Below are positions 52,017 to 60,484 of a stretch of DNA of 64,000 bases, one piece after another. The notes under the pieces are model-generated. The model was not told the DNA's origin and ran no database searches. It saw only the letters and a program-made list of their open reading frames with translations. This DNA is from Chloracidobacterium sp. CP2_5A. Its GTDB lineage: Bacteria > Acidobacteriota > Blastocatellia > Chloracidobacteriales > Chloracidobacteriaceae. Location: positions 1-64,000 of the forward strand of contig NKPT01000009.1 of the NCBI GenBank assembly GCA_002254845.1, read 5' to 3'. Both the position numbers and the translations under genes were made by a program. Within the stretch, counting starts at the first letter, position 1, and every line of letters starts with the position of its first letter.

Positions 52017-52766
52017 ATGTCCCGCTGGCTTTCGCCCTCCAGTATCGGTCTTGCGCTCAGCGGCGGCGGCCCGCGCGGGCTCGCTCATATTGGCGTCATC
52101 AAGGCGCTTGACGCCCATGGCATCGCTCCCGCCTTCATTGCCGGAACAAGCGCTGGGAGCATCGTCGGCGCGATGCTAGCGGCGGGCTTGTCCTGGCGCG
52201 AGATGCGCGACATCGCGGCTTCCACTTTTTGGCCTGAGCTGTTTGACGGCGACCGCCTCGAGCGGTTCTGCGCTCAGCACCTGCCGGCCACCTTCGAGGA
52301 GCTAGAGCGCCCGTTTGTCGCCATCGCCGGCGAGTGGCCGTCGCGTCGGCTGGTTGTCCTCCGGGAGGGCGACTTGCCGAGCGCTATCAGCGCCAGCTGC
52401 GCGCTGCCGGGCGCCCGGCGCCCTGTCATCCGCGAGGGTCTTTCCCTGCTCGACGGCGGACTGGCCTGTCCGCTGCCTTCCGTCCCGGCGCGGGAGATGG
52501 GAGCGACCCACGTTGTGGCCTCCGACGTGCTGGGCATCGCTTCCGTTTTGCGCGCCGTCGGCGTGGAACCGACCGCGCCCGCCGTCAGGCGGTTTTTCCC
52601 CCATCACTATCGCCGGGCGCTCGACGCGGCGGATACGCTCATTGCGCCGGCGATTCCGCTGTACGGACTGCTGCCCGTCGGAAGCGGTCGTCTTGACGCC
52701 GTCATCGCCGCCGGGGAAGCCGCCGCTCATGCCGCGCTCAGTCAGCGACTCCGGCGTAGCGCCTAA
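52017..52766 (+). CDS. Patatin-like phospholipase
   Basis: 249 residues. Cytoplasmic serine acyl hydrolase of the RssA/YlbK type. The oxyanion loop is SGGGPRGLAHIGV (15-27), the nucleophile S45 in AGTSAGS, and the dyad aspartate D146 in LLDGGLA; all are intact. The ATG at 52017 precedes the first strand (SIGLALSGGG) and I see no signal peptide. Substrate may be a phospholipid or another acyl ester. Convergent with the DPP-IV gene. Confidence 0.92.
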   Translation: MSRWLSPSSIGLALSGGGPRGLAHIGVIKALDAHGIAPAFIAGTSAGSIVGAMLAAGLSWREMRDIAASTFWPELFDGDRLERFCAQHLPATFEELERPFVAIAGEWPSRRLVVLREGDLPSAISASCALPGARRPVIREGLSLLDGGLACPLPSVPAREMGATHVVASDVLGIASVLRAVGVEPTAPAVRRFFPHHYRRALDAADTLIAPAIPLYGLLPVGSGRLDAVIAAGEAAAHAALSQRLRRSA

Positions 52767-52823
52767 CGCTCGCCAAGCAGACGCCCCGCGACCGCGCGAC
52801 AAGCCCGCCCAGCTGCGCGCCGC

Positions 52824-55136
52824 TCACAGGTGCCGCTCGATGAAGGCTAGCATTCGCCCGTAAAGGTGCTTGACGCGGTAGGGCGTCACGACGCCGTGCC
52901 GCGACTGCGGATAGGCCAAAAACTCGAACGGGCGATCCGCTTTCTGTAAGGCGTCTATGAGCTGCACCGAGTTGCGCGGGTGCACGTTGTCATCCATCAA
53001 CCCGTGAATCAGCAACAGCGGGCCACGCAACCGCTCGGCCGCGGACACGACCGAGCTCCGCTCGTAGCCTTCCGGATTGTCCTGCGGCAGCTTCATGTAA
53101 CGCTCCGTATAAATCGAATCGTAATTGCGCCAATCGGTCACTGGCGCGCCCGCGATGCCGCACTTGAACGCCGCGCTGTGCGTCAGCGCGTAGGCCGTCA
53201 TATAGCCGCCATAGCTCCAGCCCCACAGGCCAATTCGGTCGCCGTCCACAAAGGGAAGCGTCTTTAGGTACGCGACGCCATCTTCCAAATCGCGCAGCTC
53301 TAGCTCGCCCAGCCTGCCGTAAACCGCAGCCATCGAGCGCATGCCCTTGCCGCTGGCCGAACGGTTGTCGCACACCCACACCAAATAGCCCCGCTGCGCC
53401 AACAGCTGATGCCACAGCATGCGCTGCCCGCCCCACCGATCCACGACTGACTGCGCGCCAGGGCCGCTGTAGGCGTAGCACCATACCGCATACTTCTTCC
53501 GCGGATCGAAATCCGGCGGGCGCAGCAGCATCGCTTCCATCTGGAAGCCGTCGCGCGTCTTAACTTGCCGAAATTCCGGCGGCGTCACGCCGTACTCGGC
53601 CGCCAGCGCGCGCGCTTCGGCATTGTCCGCCACGACGCGCAGCAGCGAGCCGTCCGCGCGGCGCAAGCTGATTTGCGGCGGCGTGGCCGCTGCGCTCGAC
53701 GTATCGAAGTAGGCCGTGCAGTCGGCGTTGAAGTCCGCTTCATGCGTCCCTTCCATCTGGCTCAGGCGCGTTAGCCCCGTGCCGTCCAGCCTGACGCGGT
53801 AAATATGGTTGGCGATGGGCGAATGGGCGGCGGCAGCGAAATACGCCATGCCGTCGGCGACGCCGTATAACTCGCGCACGTCCCACTCGCCCTGCGTCAC
53901 GGCGCGCAGGCGCTTGCCGTCGGCCGCGTGGCGATATAGATGCCGAAAGCCTGTCTCGTCACTCTGCCAGAGAAACGACCCGTCCGGCAGGAACGTCGGC
54001 AGCTCGACCACTTCCACCCAGGCAGTTGAGCTCGCCTCGCGTAGCAGGCGCTCCGGGGCATCGGGGCGCGGCAGAGACGGCAGGCTTTCCAGCAGGCGCA
54101 CCGTCGTCGCGGCGAGGTCAAGGAACGTCTGCCGCCGGTTCTGAACCTCAAACAACAGCCGATTGGCGTCGCGCGGATGCCAGCCGACGCGGGTTACGAT
54201 CCGGTCGTCGGCCGGATAGGCTTCCAGATTGACTTCCGCCCGCTCGCCGTCGCAGGTGACGACATGCAGCGAGACCAGCGGGTTGGGGTCGCCGGCCTGC
54301 GGATAATGGGTTTTCTCAACCCGCTGCCGAAACGGCAGGTCATCAGCGAGGACGTGAACCGGCACGGCCGTGTCGTCCAGGCGCAGGTAAGCGAGCAGCG
54401 TGCCCGACGCATTCCACCAGTAGCCGCGCCGCTTTCCGCGCCCATAAACCTCCTCTTCGTAAACCCAGTCGAGAACGCCGTTGAAAACGCTGGTCGAGCC
54501 GTCCTGCGTCAGGCGGCGCTCAGTCGGCGGCTCGGCTTCAAGGTCAATAAGAAACAGGTCGTGGTTCCGAACCAAGCTGACGCGCTTCCCATCGGGGCTG
54601 AAGTCGTATTCCTCTTCAGCGGCGTCGGGCGAGTCGGTCAGTCGCCGGGCGCGATTGGCGGTGAAATCGTAGAGATACAGATCGTTGTCGGCGCCGATGA
54701 GCGCGCGCCGGAAGTCCGCGTCGAAGACGACTGAGCGGAGTCCGGCAGCCGTCCGCGCGCCGTCCGGCGACATTCCGGCGGCTTCCAGCGCCTGCCGCAT
54801 CGCCGCCGGGTCATGGAAGGGCGCGCGCTTGCCGGTCATCGCCTCAACGCGCACCGCTTCAGACTGGCGAGTCTGCGCGTTGGTTTCAAACGCTAGGTAA
54901 TGCTTGTTGTCTGGCAGCCAGACAAGGCGCGGCAGGCTGCCCGTGAAGTTCACCCTCTGAACGGGGTCAAAAAGCGATTCCAGGGTCAGTTGCTTGGCGG
55001 CTTTCTGGCGAGCCGCCAGAGCTGGCTGAGCCAATGACGGCATTAGCGAAGCCAGCGTCAGCAAAGCCAGAAAGGCGGACAGCAGGACGCCAAGCCGCCC
55101 GCCGGATGCGGCCGCTGGTCGTCGAGGGCGCTTCAT
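52824..55136 (-). CDS. Secreted dipeptidyl-peptidase IV (S9B) family
   Basis: 770 residues from the ATG at 55136, which has AAGGAG 8 bases before. Signal peptide 1-43 (LGVLLSAFLALLTLASLMPSLAQPALA). The N-terminal beta-propeller spans about 60-500, the hydrolase domain 520-770. The serine nucleophile S641 is in GLWGWSYGGYMTAY, the Asp in LLIHGLMDDNVH, and the His in YPQSRHGV. The DPP-IV marker motif VYEEEVYGR-type DWVYEEEVYG, whose Glu pair binds the substrate amino group, is present (LDWVYEEEVYGRG). Cleaves X-Pro dipeptides from peptides. Works logically with the M28/OPT operon. Confidence 0.93.
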   Translation of the reverse strand: MKRPRRPAAASGGRLGVLLSAFLALLTLASLMPSLAQPALAARQKAAKQLTLESLFDPVQRVNFTGSLPRLVWLPDNKHYLAFETNAQTRQSEAVRVEAMTGKRAPFHDPAAMRQALEAAGMSPDGARTAAGLRSVVFDADFRRALIGADNDLYLYDFTANRARRLTDSPDAAEEEYDFSPDGKRVSLVRNHDLFLIDLEAEPPTERRLTQDGSTSVFNGVLDWVYEEEVYGRGKRRGYWWNASGTLLAYLRLDDTAVPVHVLADDLPFRQRVEKTHYPQAGDPNPLVSLHVVTCDGERAEVNLEAYPADDRIVTRVGWHPRDANRLLFEVQNRRQTFLDLAATTVRLLESLPSLPRPDAPERLLREASSTAWVEVVELPTFLPDGSFLWQSDETGFRHLYRHAADGKRLRAVTQGEWDVRELYGVADGMAYFAAAAHSPIANHIYRVRLDGTGLTRLSQMEGTHEADFNADCTAYFDTSSAAATPPQISLRRADGSLLRVVADNAEARALAAEYGVTPPEFRQVKTRDGFQMEAMLLRPPDFDPRKKYAVWCYAYSGPGAQSVVDRWGGQRMLWHQLLAQRGYLVWVCDNRSASGKGMRSMAAVYGRLGELELRDLEDGVAYLKTLPFVDGDRIGLWGWSYGGYMTAYALTHSAAFKCGIAGAPVTDWRNYDSIYTERYMKLPQDNPEGYERSSVVSAAERLRGPLLLIHGLMDDNVHPRNSVQLIDALQKADRPFEFLAYPQSRHGVVTPYRVKHLYGRMLAFIERHL

Positions 55137-55180
55137 GAGCATTCTCCTTGGGTTGGCGCGATGCCTTGATGTTTCGCCAT

Positions 55181-55209
55181 GCCTTACGCGATGTCCGCCA
55201 GTTGCGCAA
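55181..55209 (-). promoter_or_regulatory. Candidate promoter of the DPP-IV gene
   Basis: Minus strand TTGCGC (55209-55204), 17 bases, TAAGGC (55186-55181), 45 bases before the start codon. Confidence 0.4.
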
Positions 55210-55271
55210 CCCCATTGGGCTAGAAACGAGACGGCTTGGCCGGTCGCGCCGATTCCGGCAAACTGTCGCGC

Positions 55272-56039
55272 ATGATTGTCGCCGAGGGACTGGTCAAAGT
55301 TTACCGCGACCGCAAGCGCGGCGAGGTTCGCGCCGTGGACGGCGTAAGCTTTACGGTTCACGCCGGCGAAATCTTCGGACTACTGGGCGCCAACGGCGCG
55401 GGCAAAACCACGACGCTGCGCATGTTGGGAACGCTGCTTCAGCCGACCGACGGCACAGCCTACGTGGCGGGCTTTGACGCCCGGCTGGAGCCGGAAAAGG
55501 TGCGCGCCCACATCGGCTTTCTCTCGACGACGACGGCGCTTTATGGCCGTCTGACCGTCCGCGAAATGGCGGAATACTTCGGGCGGCTGCATGGTCTCGA
55601 CGAAGCCACGCTGCGGACGCGCATCAAAAGCGTCTTCACGACGCTCGGCATGCACGAGTTCGCCGAGGCGCGCTGCGACACGCTCTCGACCGGACAAAAG
55701 CAACGCGCCTCGATTGCCCGCTCTATCCTTCACGAGCCTCCGGTCATGATTTTTGACGAGCCGACAACAGGACTCGACGTGATGACCTCGCGCACGATTG
55801 TGGGCTTTATTCGGCGCTGTCGGAACGAGGGGCGCGCGGTGATCTTTTCAACGCACGTCATGAGCGAGGCCGAACGGCTCTGCGACCGGATTGGCGTCAT
55901 CCATGCGGGACGACTGGTCGCCGTCGGCACGCTCGCCGAACTCCGCCAGCAAACCGGCGCGACCTTCCTGGAAGAAGTGTTCTTGCGGCTGGTCGCGCCC
56001 GATGAAGCCGACGAGGGAAGGAGAAAAAATGGAGAATGA
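55272..56039 (+). CDS. ABC transporter ATP-binding protein (NatA-like)
   Basis: 255 residues. Walker A GLLGANGAGKTTTL (37-50), signature TLSTGQKQRASIARSIL (a STGQ variant typical of NatA), Walker B PPVMIFDEPTTGLDVM, and the switch His in FSTHVMSEAERLCD. The C-terminus has a short regulatory extension. NatA works with NatB to export sodium or other cations; other substrates such as lipids or drugs are possible. ATG at 55272 chosen; it overlaps the permease gene by 11 bases. Upstream gap is shared with the divergent DPP-IV gene. Confidence 0.92.
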   Translation: MIVAEGLVKVYRDRKRGEVRAVDGVSFTVHAGEIFGLLGANGAGKTTTLRMLGTLLQPTDGTAYVAGFDARLEPEKVRAHIGFLSTTTALYGRLTVREMAEYFGRLHGLDEATLRTRIKSVFTTLGMHEFAEARCDTLSTGQKQRASIARSILHEPPVMIFDEPTTGLDVMTSRTIVGFIRRCRNEGRAVIFSTHVMSEAERLCDRIGVIHAGRLVAVGTLAELRQQTGATFLEEVFLRLVAPDEADEGRRKNGE

Positions 56040-57282
56040 GGAACGGAGAATAAAGACGACCGCGCCCCGCCCGCCGGCCCAGCCGCGATCCTGGCAGCGC
56101 ATCGGCTGCGTCTATGCCAAGGAGATGCGCGAAACCTTGCGCGACAAGCGGGTTTTATTCGGCGTTTTCATTTCGCCGCTGCTGCTGACGCCGCTGCTGC
56201 TGGTCGTGATTGGCTACTTCGCCAATCGCAAGGCCGTCGAAGACAAGGCGGAGGTCCTCGCCGTCGCCCTGTCCGGCGCGCCCGCTGCGCTCCGCGCGGC
56301 CCTGGAGCGCGACGCTTCGCTCTCCGTCGTGGTGGCCGACAACGGCGGCGATCCGGCGGACGCGCTCGTGCAGCGGCGACGAGCGCGCGTCGCCTTGATC
56401 GCGCCGGCTGAAAGCGAGCAAATCCTCGCCGCCAACGGAACGCTTCCGCTGGAGCTCATCTTTGACCCATCTAACGAAAAGTCCATATCGGCGATGCGGC
56501 GCGTGCAGGATGCCCTTGACGAGTTCAATCGCGCCACGACCAGCGAGCGCTTGAAGCGGCTTAACTTGGATACTTCGCTGATCACGCCGACCACGCTGAG
56601 GAAGCGCAGCGTCGCTTCGGACAAAAACATTGGCGGCCTTATCCTCGGCGCGGTGCTGCCCTACCTCATCGTCCTGACGGCCGCGTTTGGCGGCATGACC
56701 AGCGCCTTCGATCTGGGCGCCGGGGAAAAAGAGCGCGGCACGATGGAAACGCTGCTGGTGTCGCCGGCCACGCGCACGGAAATCATCCTGGGCAAGACGC
56801 TAACCATCACCACGGTTAGCTTTGCCTCGGCGATCTTCACCATCATCGGCCTCGTTGGGTCATTTGTCATCGGGCTGAGTTACTTCGCGCAACTCACGCA
56901 GGGTAAAATCGCCATTTCCTACGCGGCCGTCGCCGTCATGACGCTCGTCACCCTGCCGCTGACGCTGTTTACCTCGTCGCTCTTGATGATTTTGTCGTCG
57001 TTCGCCCGCAACCAAAAGGAAGCGCAGTCATATTCCCTGCCCTTCGTGATGGTGGTTATTTTGCCCGCCTTGCTGTCGCTCTTTGTCGGCGACGAGAATC
57101 CGCTGGGCATGAGCGTCATTCCGCTGCTCAACTGCGCGCTGGCCATCAAGCAGGCGCTTTCCGGGTCGCTGACCCTCGGCTTCTTCGCGCTCACGTTCGT
57201 ATCGTCGGCCGTTTACGCGGCGATTGCCATTGCGGCGGGCACGGCGCTCTTCAACCGCGAGGAAATTCTATTTCGCTCCTAA
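56029..57282 (+). CDS. ABC transporter permease (NatB-like)
   Basis: 417 residues. N-terminal helix near 45-65 (FGVFISPLLLTPLLLVVIGYF), a large periplasmic domain (70-220), then five C-terminal helices (GGLILGAVLPYLIVLTAAF, FASAIFTIIGLVGSFVIGL and others). The block GEKERGTMETLLVSPATRTEIILGK is the ABC-2 coupling segment. It starts at the ATG preceded by GAAGGAG, inside the ATPase gene's last codons, so the pair is coupled. Confidence 0.92.
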   Translation: MENEERRIKTTAPRPPAQPRSWQRIGCVYAKEMRETLRDKRVLFGVFISPLLLTPLLLVVIGYFANRKAVEDKAEVLAVALSGAPAALRAALERDASLSVVVADNGGDPADALVQRRRARVALIAPAESEQILAANGTLPLELIFDPSNEKSISAMRRVQDALDEFNRATTSERLKRLNLDTSLITPTTLRKRSVASDKNIGGLILGAVLPYLIVLTAAFGGMTSAFDLGAGEKERGTMETLLVSPATRTEIILGKTLTITTVSFASAIFTIIGLVGSFVIGLSYFAQLTQGKIAISYAAVAVMTLVTLPLTLFTSSLLMILSSFARNQKEAQSYSLPFVMVVILPALLSLFVGDENPLGMSVIPLLNCALAIKQALSGSLTLGFFALTFVSSAVYAAIAIAAGTALFNREEILFRS

Positions 57283-57293
57283 CCTGAAGCCGA

Positions 57294-57323
57294 ACATGAA
57301 GCCGCCCGACATGAAGCCGCCCG
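57294..57323 (+). repeat. 15-bp tandem repeat after natB
   Basis: ACATGAAGCCGCCCG occurs twice in a row (57294-57308 and 57309-57323). In frame it reads MKPPD-MKPPA and stays open into the next gene. Confidence 0.7.
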
Positions 57324-57472
57324 CGCCACTCGGCGGAACAAACAATAGGCGGGAAGCGCTAGCGTTTGGGCGATGCGCCGTGCAATATGCAGCTTCCGTC
57401 GCGCAGGCGGCCTCAAGGCCTAAATTTTCCAAAGTCAATCCTCGCTGGTTGTCGCATGAAACTGGTCGTCCC

Positions 57473-57928
57473 ATGAAAATTGACCATCTCGGCATTGCCG
57501 TTGAATCTATTGAAAAAGCGCTGAGCTTCTACCAAACGGCGCTGGGTCTCGAGCTTGCCCACACTGAAGTTGTGGATGAGCAGGGCGTCCGGGTCGCCAT
57601 GCTGCCCATCGGCGAAAGCCGAATCGAACTCCTTGAGCCGACCGCTCCCGACACCCCCGTTGGCAAGTTTATCGCCAAGCGCGGCGGCGGCATTCACCAC
57701 ATCAGCCTCAACGTGGACGACCTCGAAGCCGCGCTCGGTCGCCTCAAGGCGCAGGGCATCCCGCTGATTGACGAGACGCCGCGCATCGGCGCGGAAGGCT
57801 GTCTCATCGCGTTTGTCCACCCGAAAGGCGCGGGCGGCGTACTGGTCGAGCTTTCCCAAAAGGCGACCCAGAGCATCGCTTCGGCGGAAGACTCGGCGGA
57901 AGCGCCGCCGCCGCTATCGGCGGGTTGA
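57473..57928 (+). CDS. Methylmalonyl-CoA epimerase
   Basis: 151 residues, glyoxalase/VOC fold. Interconverts (R)- and (S)-methylmalonyl-CoA in propionyl-CoA metabolism. Metal ligands: His in KIDHLGIAV, His in GIHHISLNVDD, Glu in GVLVELSQK, and the expected GxRVAMLPIGESRIELLEP block. The last 25 residues are a low-complexity tail. The start at MKIDHLG is set by the family, but an in-frame ATG at 57296 would add 59 residues. It fits the branched-chain amino acid and odd-chain degradation genes nearby. Confidence 0.92.
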   Translation: MKIDHLGIAVESIEKALSFYQTALGLELAHTEVVDEQGVRVAMLPIGESRIELLEPTAPDTPVGKFIAKRGGGIHHISLNVDDLEAALGRLKAQGIPLIDETPRIGAEGCLIAFVHPKGAGGVLVELSQKATQSIASAEDSAEAPPPLSAG

Positions 57929-58019
57929 CACTGAAAAACCTCGCGCGAAAACCGCGCGCGCTCGACTGGCGGTCTGCGTCAGAGAGCATTCATCGTTGAG
58001 AAATGACATCGTTGCCATC

Positions 58020-59162
58020 ATGAAAAAATCTCTTATTATCTTCGCTTTCGTGTGCTTTCTCGCCGGCGGCGCGCTGGTGGCTCAAAACTACCTGACCCGG
58101 CCCCAATCGCCCCTCACGCTCGCCACGGACGACATCAATAAATTTCTGGCCGACCTTCCGGCGGGCAACCTCGCCGGCCTGCGCGAGGATCCGAAGGGCA
58201 AGGAAGAGTTCCGCAAGCAGATTGCGCGCTCGCTCGCCATCGTCGCGGAAGCCGAGCAGCGCGGGCTGTTCCAAAAGCCTGAAGTCAAAAGCCAGCTTGA
58301 CATCGCCTACGCGCAGATTGTCGGCGAGATGTGGAATCGTCGCCCGGAAGCCAAGGAAAAGCCAATTGGCAAGGGAGACATCGAGGCTTTTTACCGCGAG
58401 CGTCCGACGGCGTTTGAAGACTTCCTGACGCAGAATCCGCAGTTTCGCCAAGCTCCTAAAATGGATGAGCTCAAGGAAAAATACGGCGAGTTTCAGGTTG
58501 CCCGCCTGCGCGGCGAGGCCGCCGGCGTCAACAAGACCGCCGCCTTTCAGCTTCAGTGGCGACTGCTTCAGGCCAACATTGTCGGCAATGAAATCATTGG
58601 CAAGCTTCAGGAGTCGGCGAAGGCTTCGGCTGAGGAAATCGAGGCTTACTACAAAGCGCACCCGGAAGAGTTTGAGGAATACAAAGCCAGCCACATTTTG
58701 ATTTCCACCACCCAGCCGCCCGCATCGCCCGACGGGAAAACGCCTGCCAAGGCGTTGACGGAAGCCGAAGCGCGCGCCAAAGCCGAAGGTCTGATCAAGC
58801 AGCTTCAAGGGGGCGCCGATTTTGCCAAGCTGGCGGAGCAATATTCCGACGACCCTGGCTCGAAGAAGCAGGGCGGCGACCTCGGTTACTTCCGCGAAGG
58901 CATGATGGTGGCGCCATTCTTCGAGGGCGTGAAGGCGCTTCAGGTGGGGAGCTTTTCCGCTGCGCCGGTGCAGACGCAGTTTGGCTTTCACATCATCAAG
59001 TTGCTTGACAAGCGCCCGAAGCCGCTTGACGAGCCGACCAAGCGCGAAGTCGGGGAAAAGCTCCGCCAGCGCAAGGTCGAAAACAAGCTGGATGAGCTTG
59101 TGGCCCGCTACGGCATTGTCGTTCCAAGCGATTTCACCGTTCCCCCCGCGCCCGCTTCATAA
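58020..59162 (+). CDS. Exported parvulin-type peptidyl-prolyl isomerase
   Basis: 380 residues. Signal sequence or anchor 1-22 (KKSLIIFAFVCFLAGGALVAQ). A helical SurA-like chaperone part (30-215) precedes a parvulin domain (about 225-335): YKASHILIST, a Lys/Ala-rich insertion, FAKLAEQYSDDPGSKKQGGDLGYF, MVAPFFEGVKALQVGSFS and TQFGFHIIKLLDKR. All core parvulin motifs are there. Likely folds exported proteins in the periplasm. 91 bases after the epimerase. Confidence 0.93.
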   Translation: MKKSLIIFAFVCFLAGGALVAQNYLTRPQSPLTLATDDINKFLADLPAGNLAGLREDPKGKEEFRKQIARSLAIVAEAEQRGLFQKPEVKSQLDIAYAQIVGEMWNRRPEAKEKPIGKGDIEAFYRERPTAFEDFLTQNPQFRQAPKMDELKEKYGEFQVARLRGEAAGVNKTAAFQLQWRLLQANIVGNEIIGKLQESAKASAEEIEAYYKAHPEEFEEYKASHILISTTQPPASPDGKTPAKALTEAEARAKAEGLIKQLQGGADFAKLAEQYSDDPGSKKQGGDLGYFREGMMVAPFFEGVKALQVGSFSAAPVQTQFGFHIIKLLDKRPKPLDEPTKREVGEKLRQRKVENKLDELVARYGIVVPSDFTVPPAPAS

Positions 59163-59203
59163 GCTCGCTATAAACTCGCCGCCCATAGGAGGCTTGCCCT
59201 GCC

Positions 59204-60388
59204 ATGCAGTTCAACGAGGAACATCAGCTTTTCCGCAAAACGCTCCGCGACTTCATCGAGAAGGAAATCTCGCCCCACGTGGACCAGTGGGAGAAAGACG
59301 GCATCTGGCCGGCCCACGAAGTGCTCAAGAAAATGGGCGATTTGGATTTTCTGGGCGTCAACTACCCGACGGAGTATGGCGGGCTGGGGCTGGATTACTG
59401 GTACAACGTCATCCGCGCCGAGGAGCTTGGGCGCATTCCCTGCGGCGGCGTGCCGATGGGGATTACGGTGCACACGGATATGTGCACCCCGGCGCTGGCT
59501 GAATTCGGCTCCCACGAGCTCAAGAAGCGCTTTCTGGAACCAGCCATTCGCGGGACGCAGGTCGGCGCCATCGCCGTCTCGGAACCTGACGCCGGCTCGG
59601 ACGTGGCCCGCATTCGGACGCGCGCCGAATCCGATGGCGACCATTACGTCATCACCGGAAACAAGATGTGGATTACCAACGGCACGCAGGCCGACTGGAT
59701 CTGCCTGCTGGCGCGCACCTCGCCCGGCGAGTCGTTCGAGGGCATGTCGCTCATCATGGTGCCGACCGACACGCCCGGCTTTATCGTCAGCCGCAAGATC
59801 GAGAAGCTCGGCAACTGGTCGTCAGACACGGCGGAACTCGCCTTCGAGGGCTTGCGCGTGCCGAAGGCGTTTCGCATCGGGGAGGAGGGACAGGGCTTCC
59901 GGCTCCAAATGCAGCAATTCCAGAAAGAGCGGCTGATTGCGGCCGTGACGTGCTACGCCGGGGCGGAGCGCATTGTGGAAATCACAAAAAACTACCTCAA
60001 GACGCGCAAGACCTTTGGCAAGCCGCTCATTGACAATCAGTATATTCAGTTCCGACTCGCGGAAGTGGTCACGGAAATCGAGTGCCTGCGGCAACTTTGC
60101 TACCACTGCACGGAAAAGCTCATCGCCGGGCAGGACATGACGCGCGAAGCCTCGATGGCGAAGCTCAAGGGCGGACAGCTCGTCCGGCTGGCCGCCGATG
60201 TCTGCCTGCAATTTCACGGCGGCATGGGCTACACCGAGGAATACCCGCTGGCGCGCTACTTCCGCGACACGCGGCTTTTCCCGATTGGCGGCGGCGCGGA
60301 CGAAATCATGATGGGCATTATCGCCAAGTACGAGGGCTTCTACAGCGAGCGCCCGCGCGCCGCCTCGACGAAATCGGCAACCGCTTAG
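59204..60388 (+). CDS. Acyl-CoA dehydrogenase, isovaleryl/citronellyl-CoA type
   Basis: 394 residues, FAD enzyme with EYGGLGLDYWYNVIRAEELG, AIAVSEPDAGSDVARIRTRA and the terminal GGMGYTEEYPLARYFRDTRL. At the place of the usual catalytic Glu (YEGTSEI in short/medium-chain enzymes) the sequence is IGGGADEIM, without that Glu. A Glu is present in FQKERLIAAV, at the position used by isovaleryl-CoA and long-chain enzymes. The IGGGADEIM ending is typical of the AtuD (citronellyl-CoA) group. Substrate specificity, branched acyl-CoA, is inferred. 41 bases after the parvulin; an AGGAGG sits upstream of the ATG. Confidence 0.92.
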   Translation: MQFNEEHQLFRKTLRDFIEKEISPHVDQWEKDGIWPAHEVLKKMGDLDFLGVNYPTEYGGLGLDYWYNVIRAEELGRIPCGGVPMGITVHTDMCTPALAEFGSHELKKRFLEPAIRGTQVGAIAVSEPDAGSDVARIRTRAESDGDHYVITGNKMWITNGTQADWICLLARTSPGESFEGMSLIMVPTDTPGFIVSRKIEKLGNWSSDTAELAFEGLRVPKAFRIGEEGQGFRLQMQQFQKERLIAAVTCYAGAERIVEITKNYLKTRKTFGKPLIDNQYIQFRLAEVVTEIECLRQLCYHCTEKLIAGQDMTREASMAKLKGGQLVRLAADVCLQFHGGMGYTEEYPLARYFRDTRLFPIGGGADEIMMGIIAKYEGFYSERPRAASTKSATA

Positions 60389-60425
60389 AAACGACGCCAG
60401 CGCGCGACCGGCAGCCAAAAACGCA

Positions 60426-60466
60426 ATCAAGGGGGGCGACTTCGGCCTGAAGTCGCCCCCCTTGAT
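60426..60466. terminator. 18-bp perfect stem hairpin between convergent genes
   Basis: ATCAAGGGGGGCGACTTC (60426-60443) pairs perfectly with 60449-60466 around the loop GGCCT. No U run follows, but the position between two stops suggests a bidirectional transcription barrier. Confidence 0.7.
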
Positions 60467-60484
60467 CCGGTTGAAGCTTCCGGC

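Noticed and set aside
51828-52118. 96-codon minus frame in the ffh-patatin gap
   Set aside because: No motif, no ribosome site and it overlaps the patatin start.
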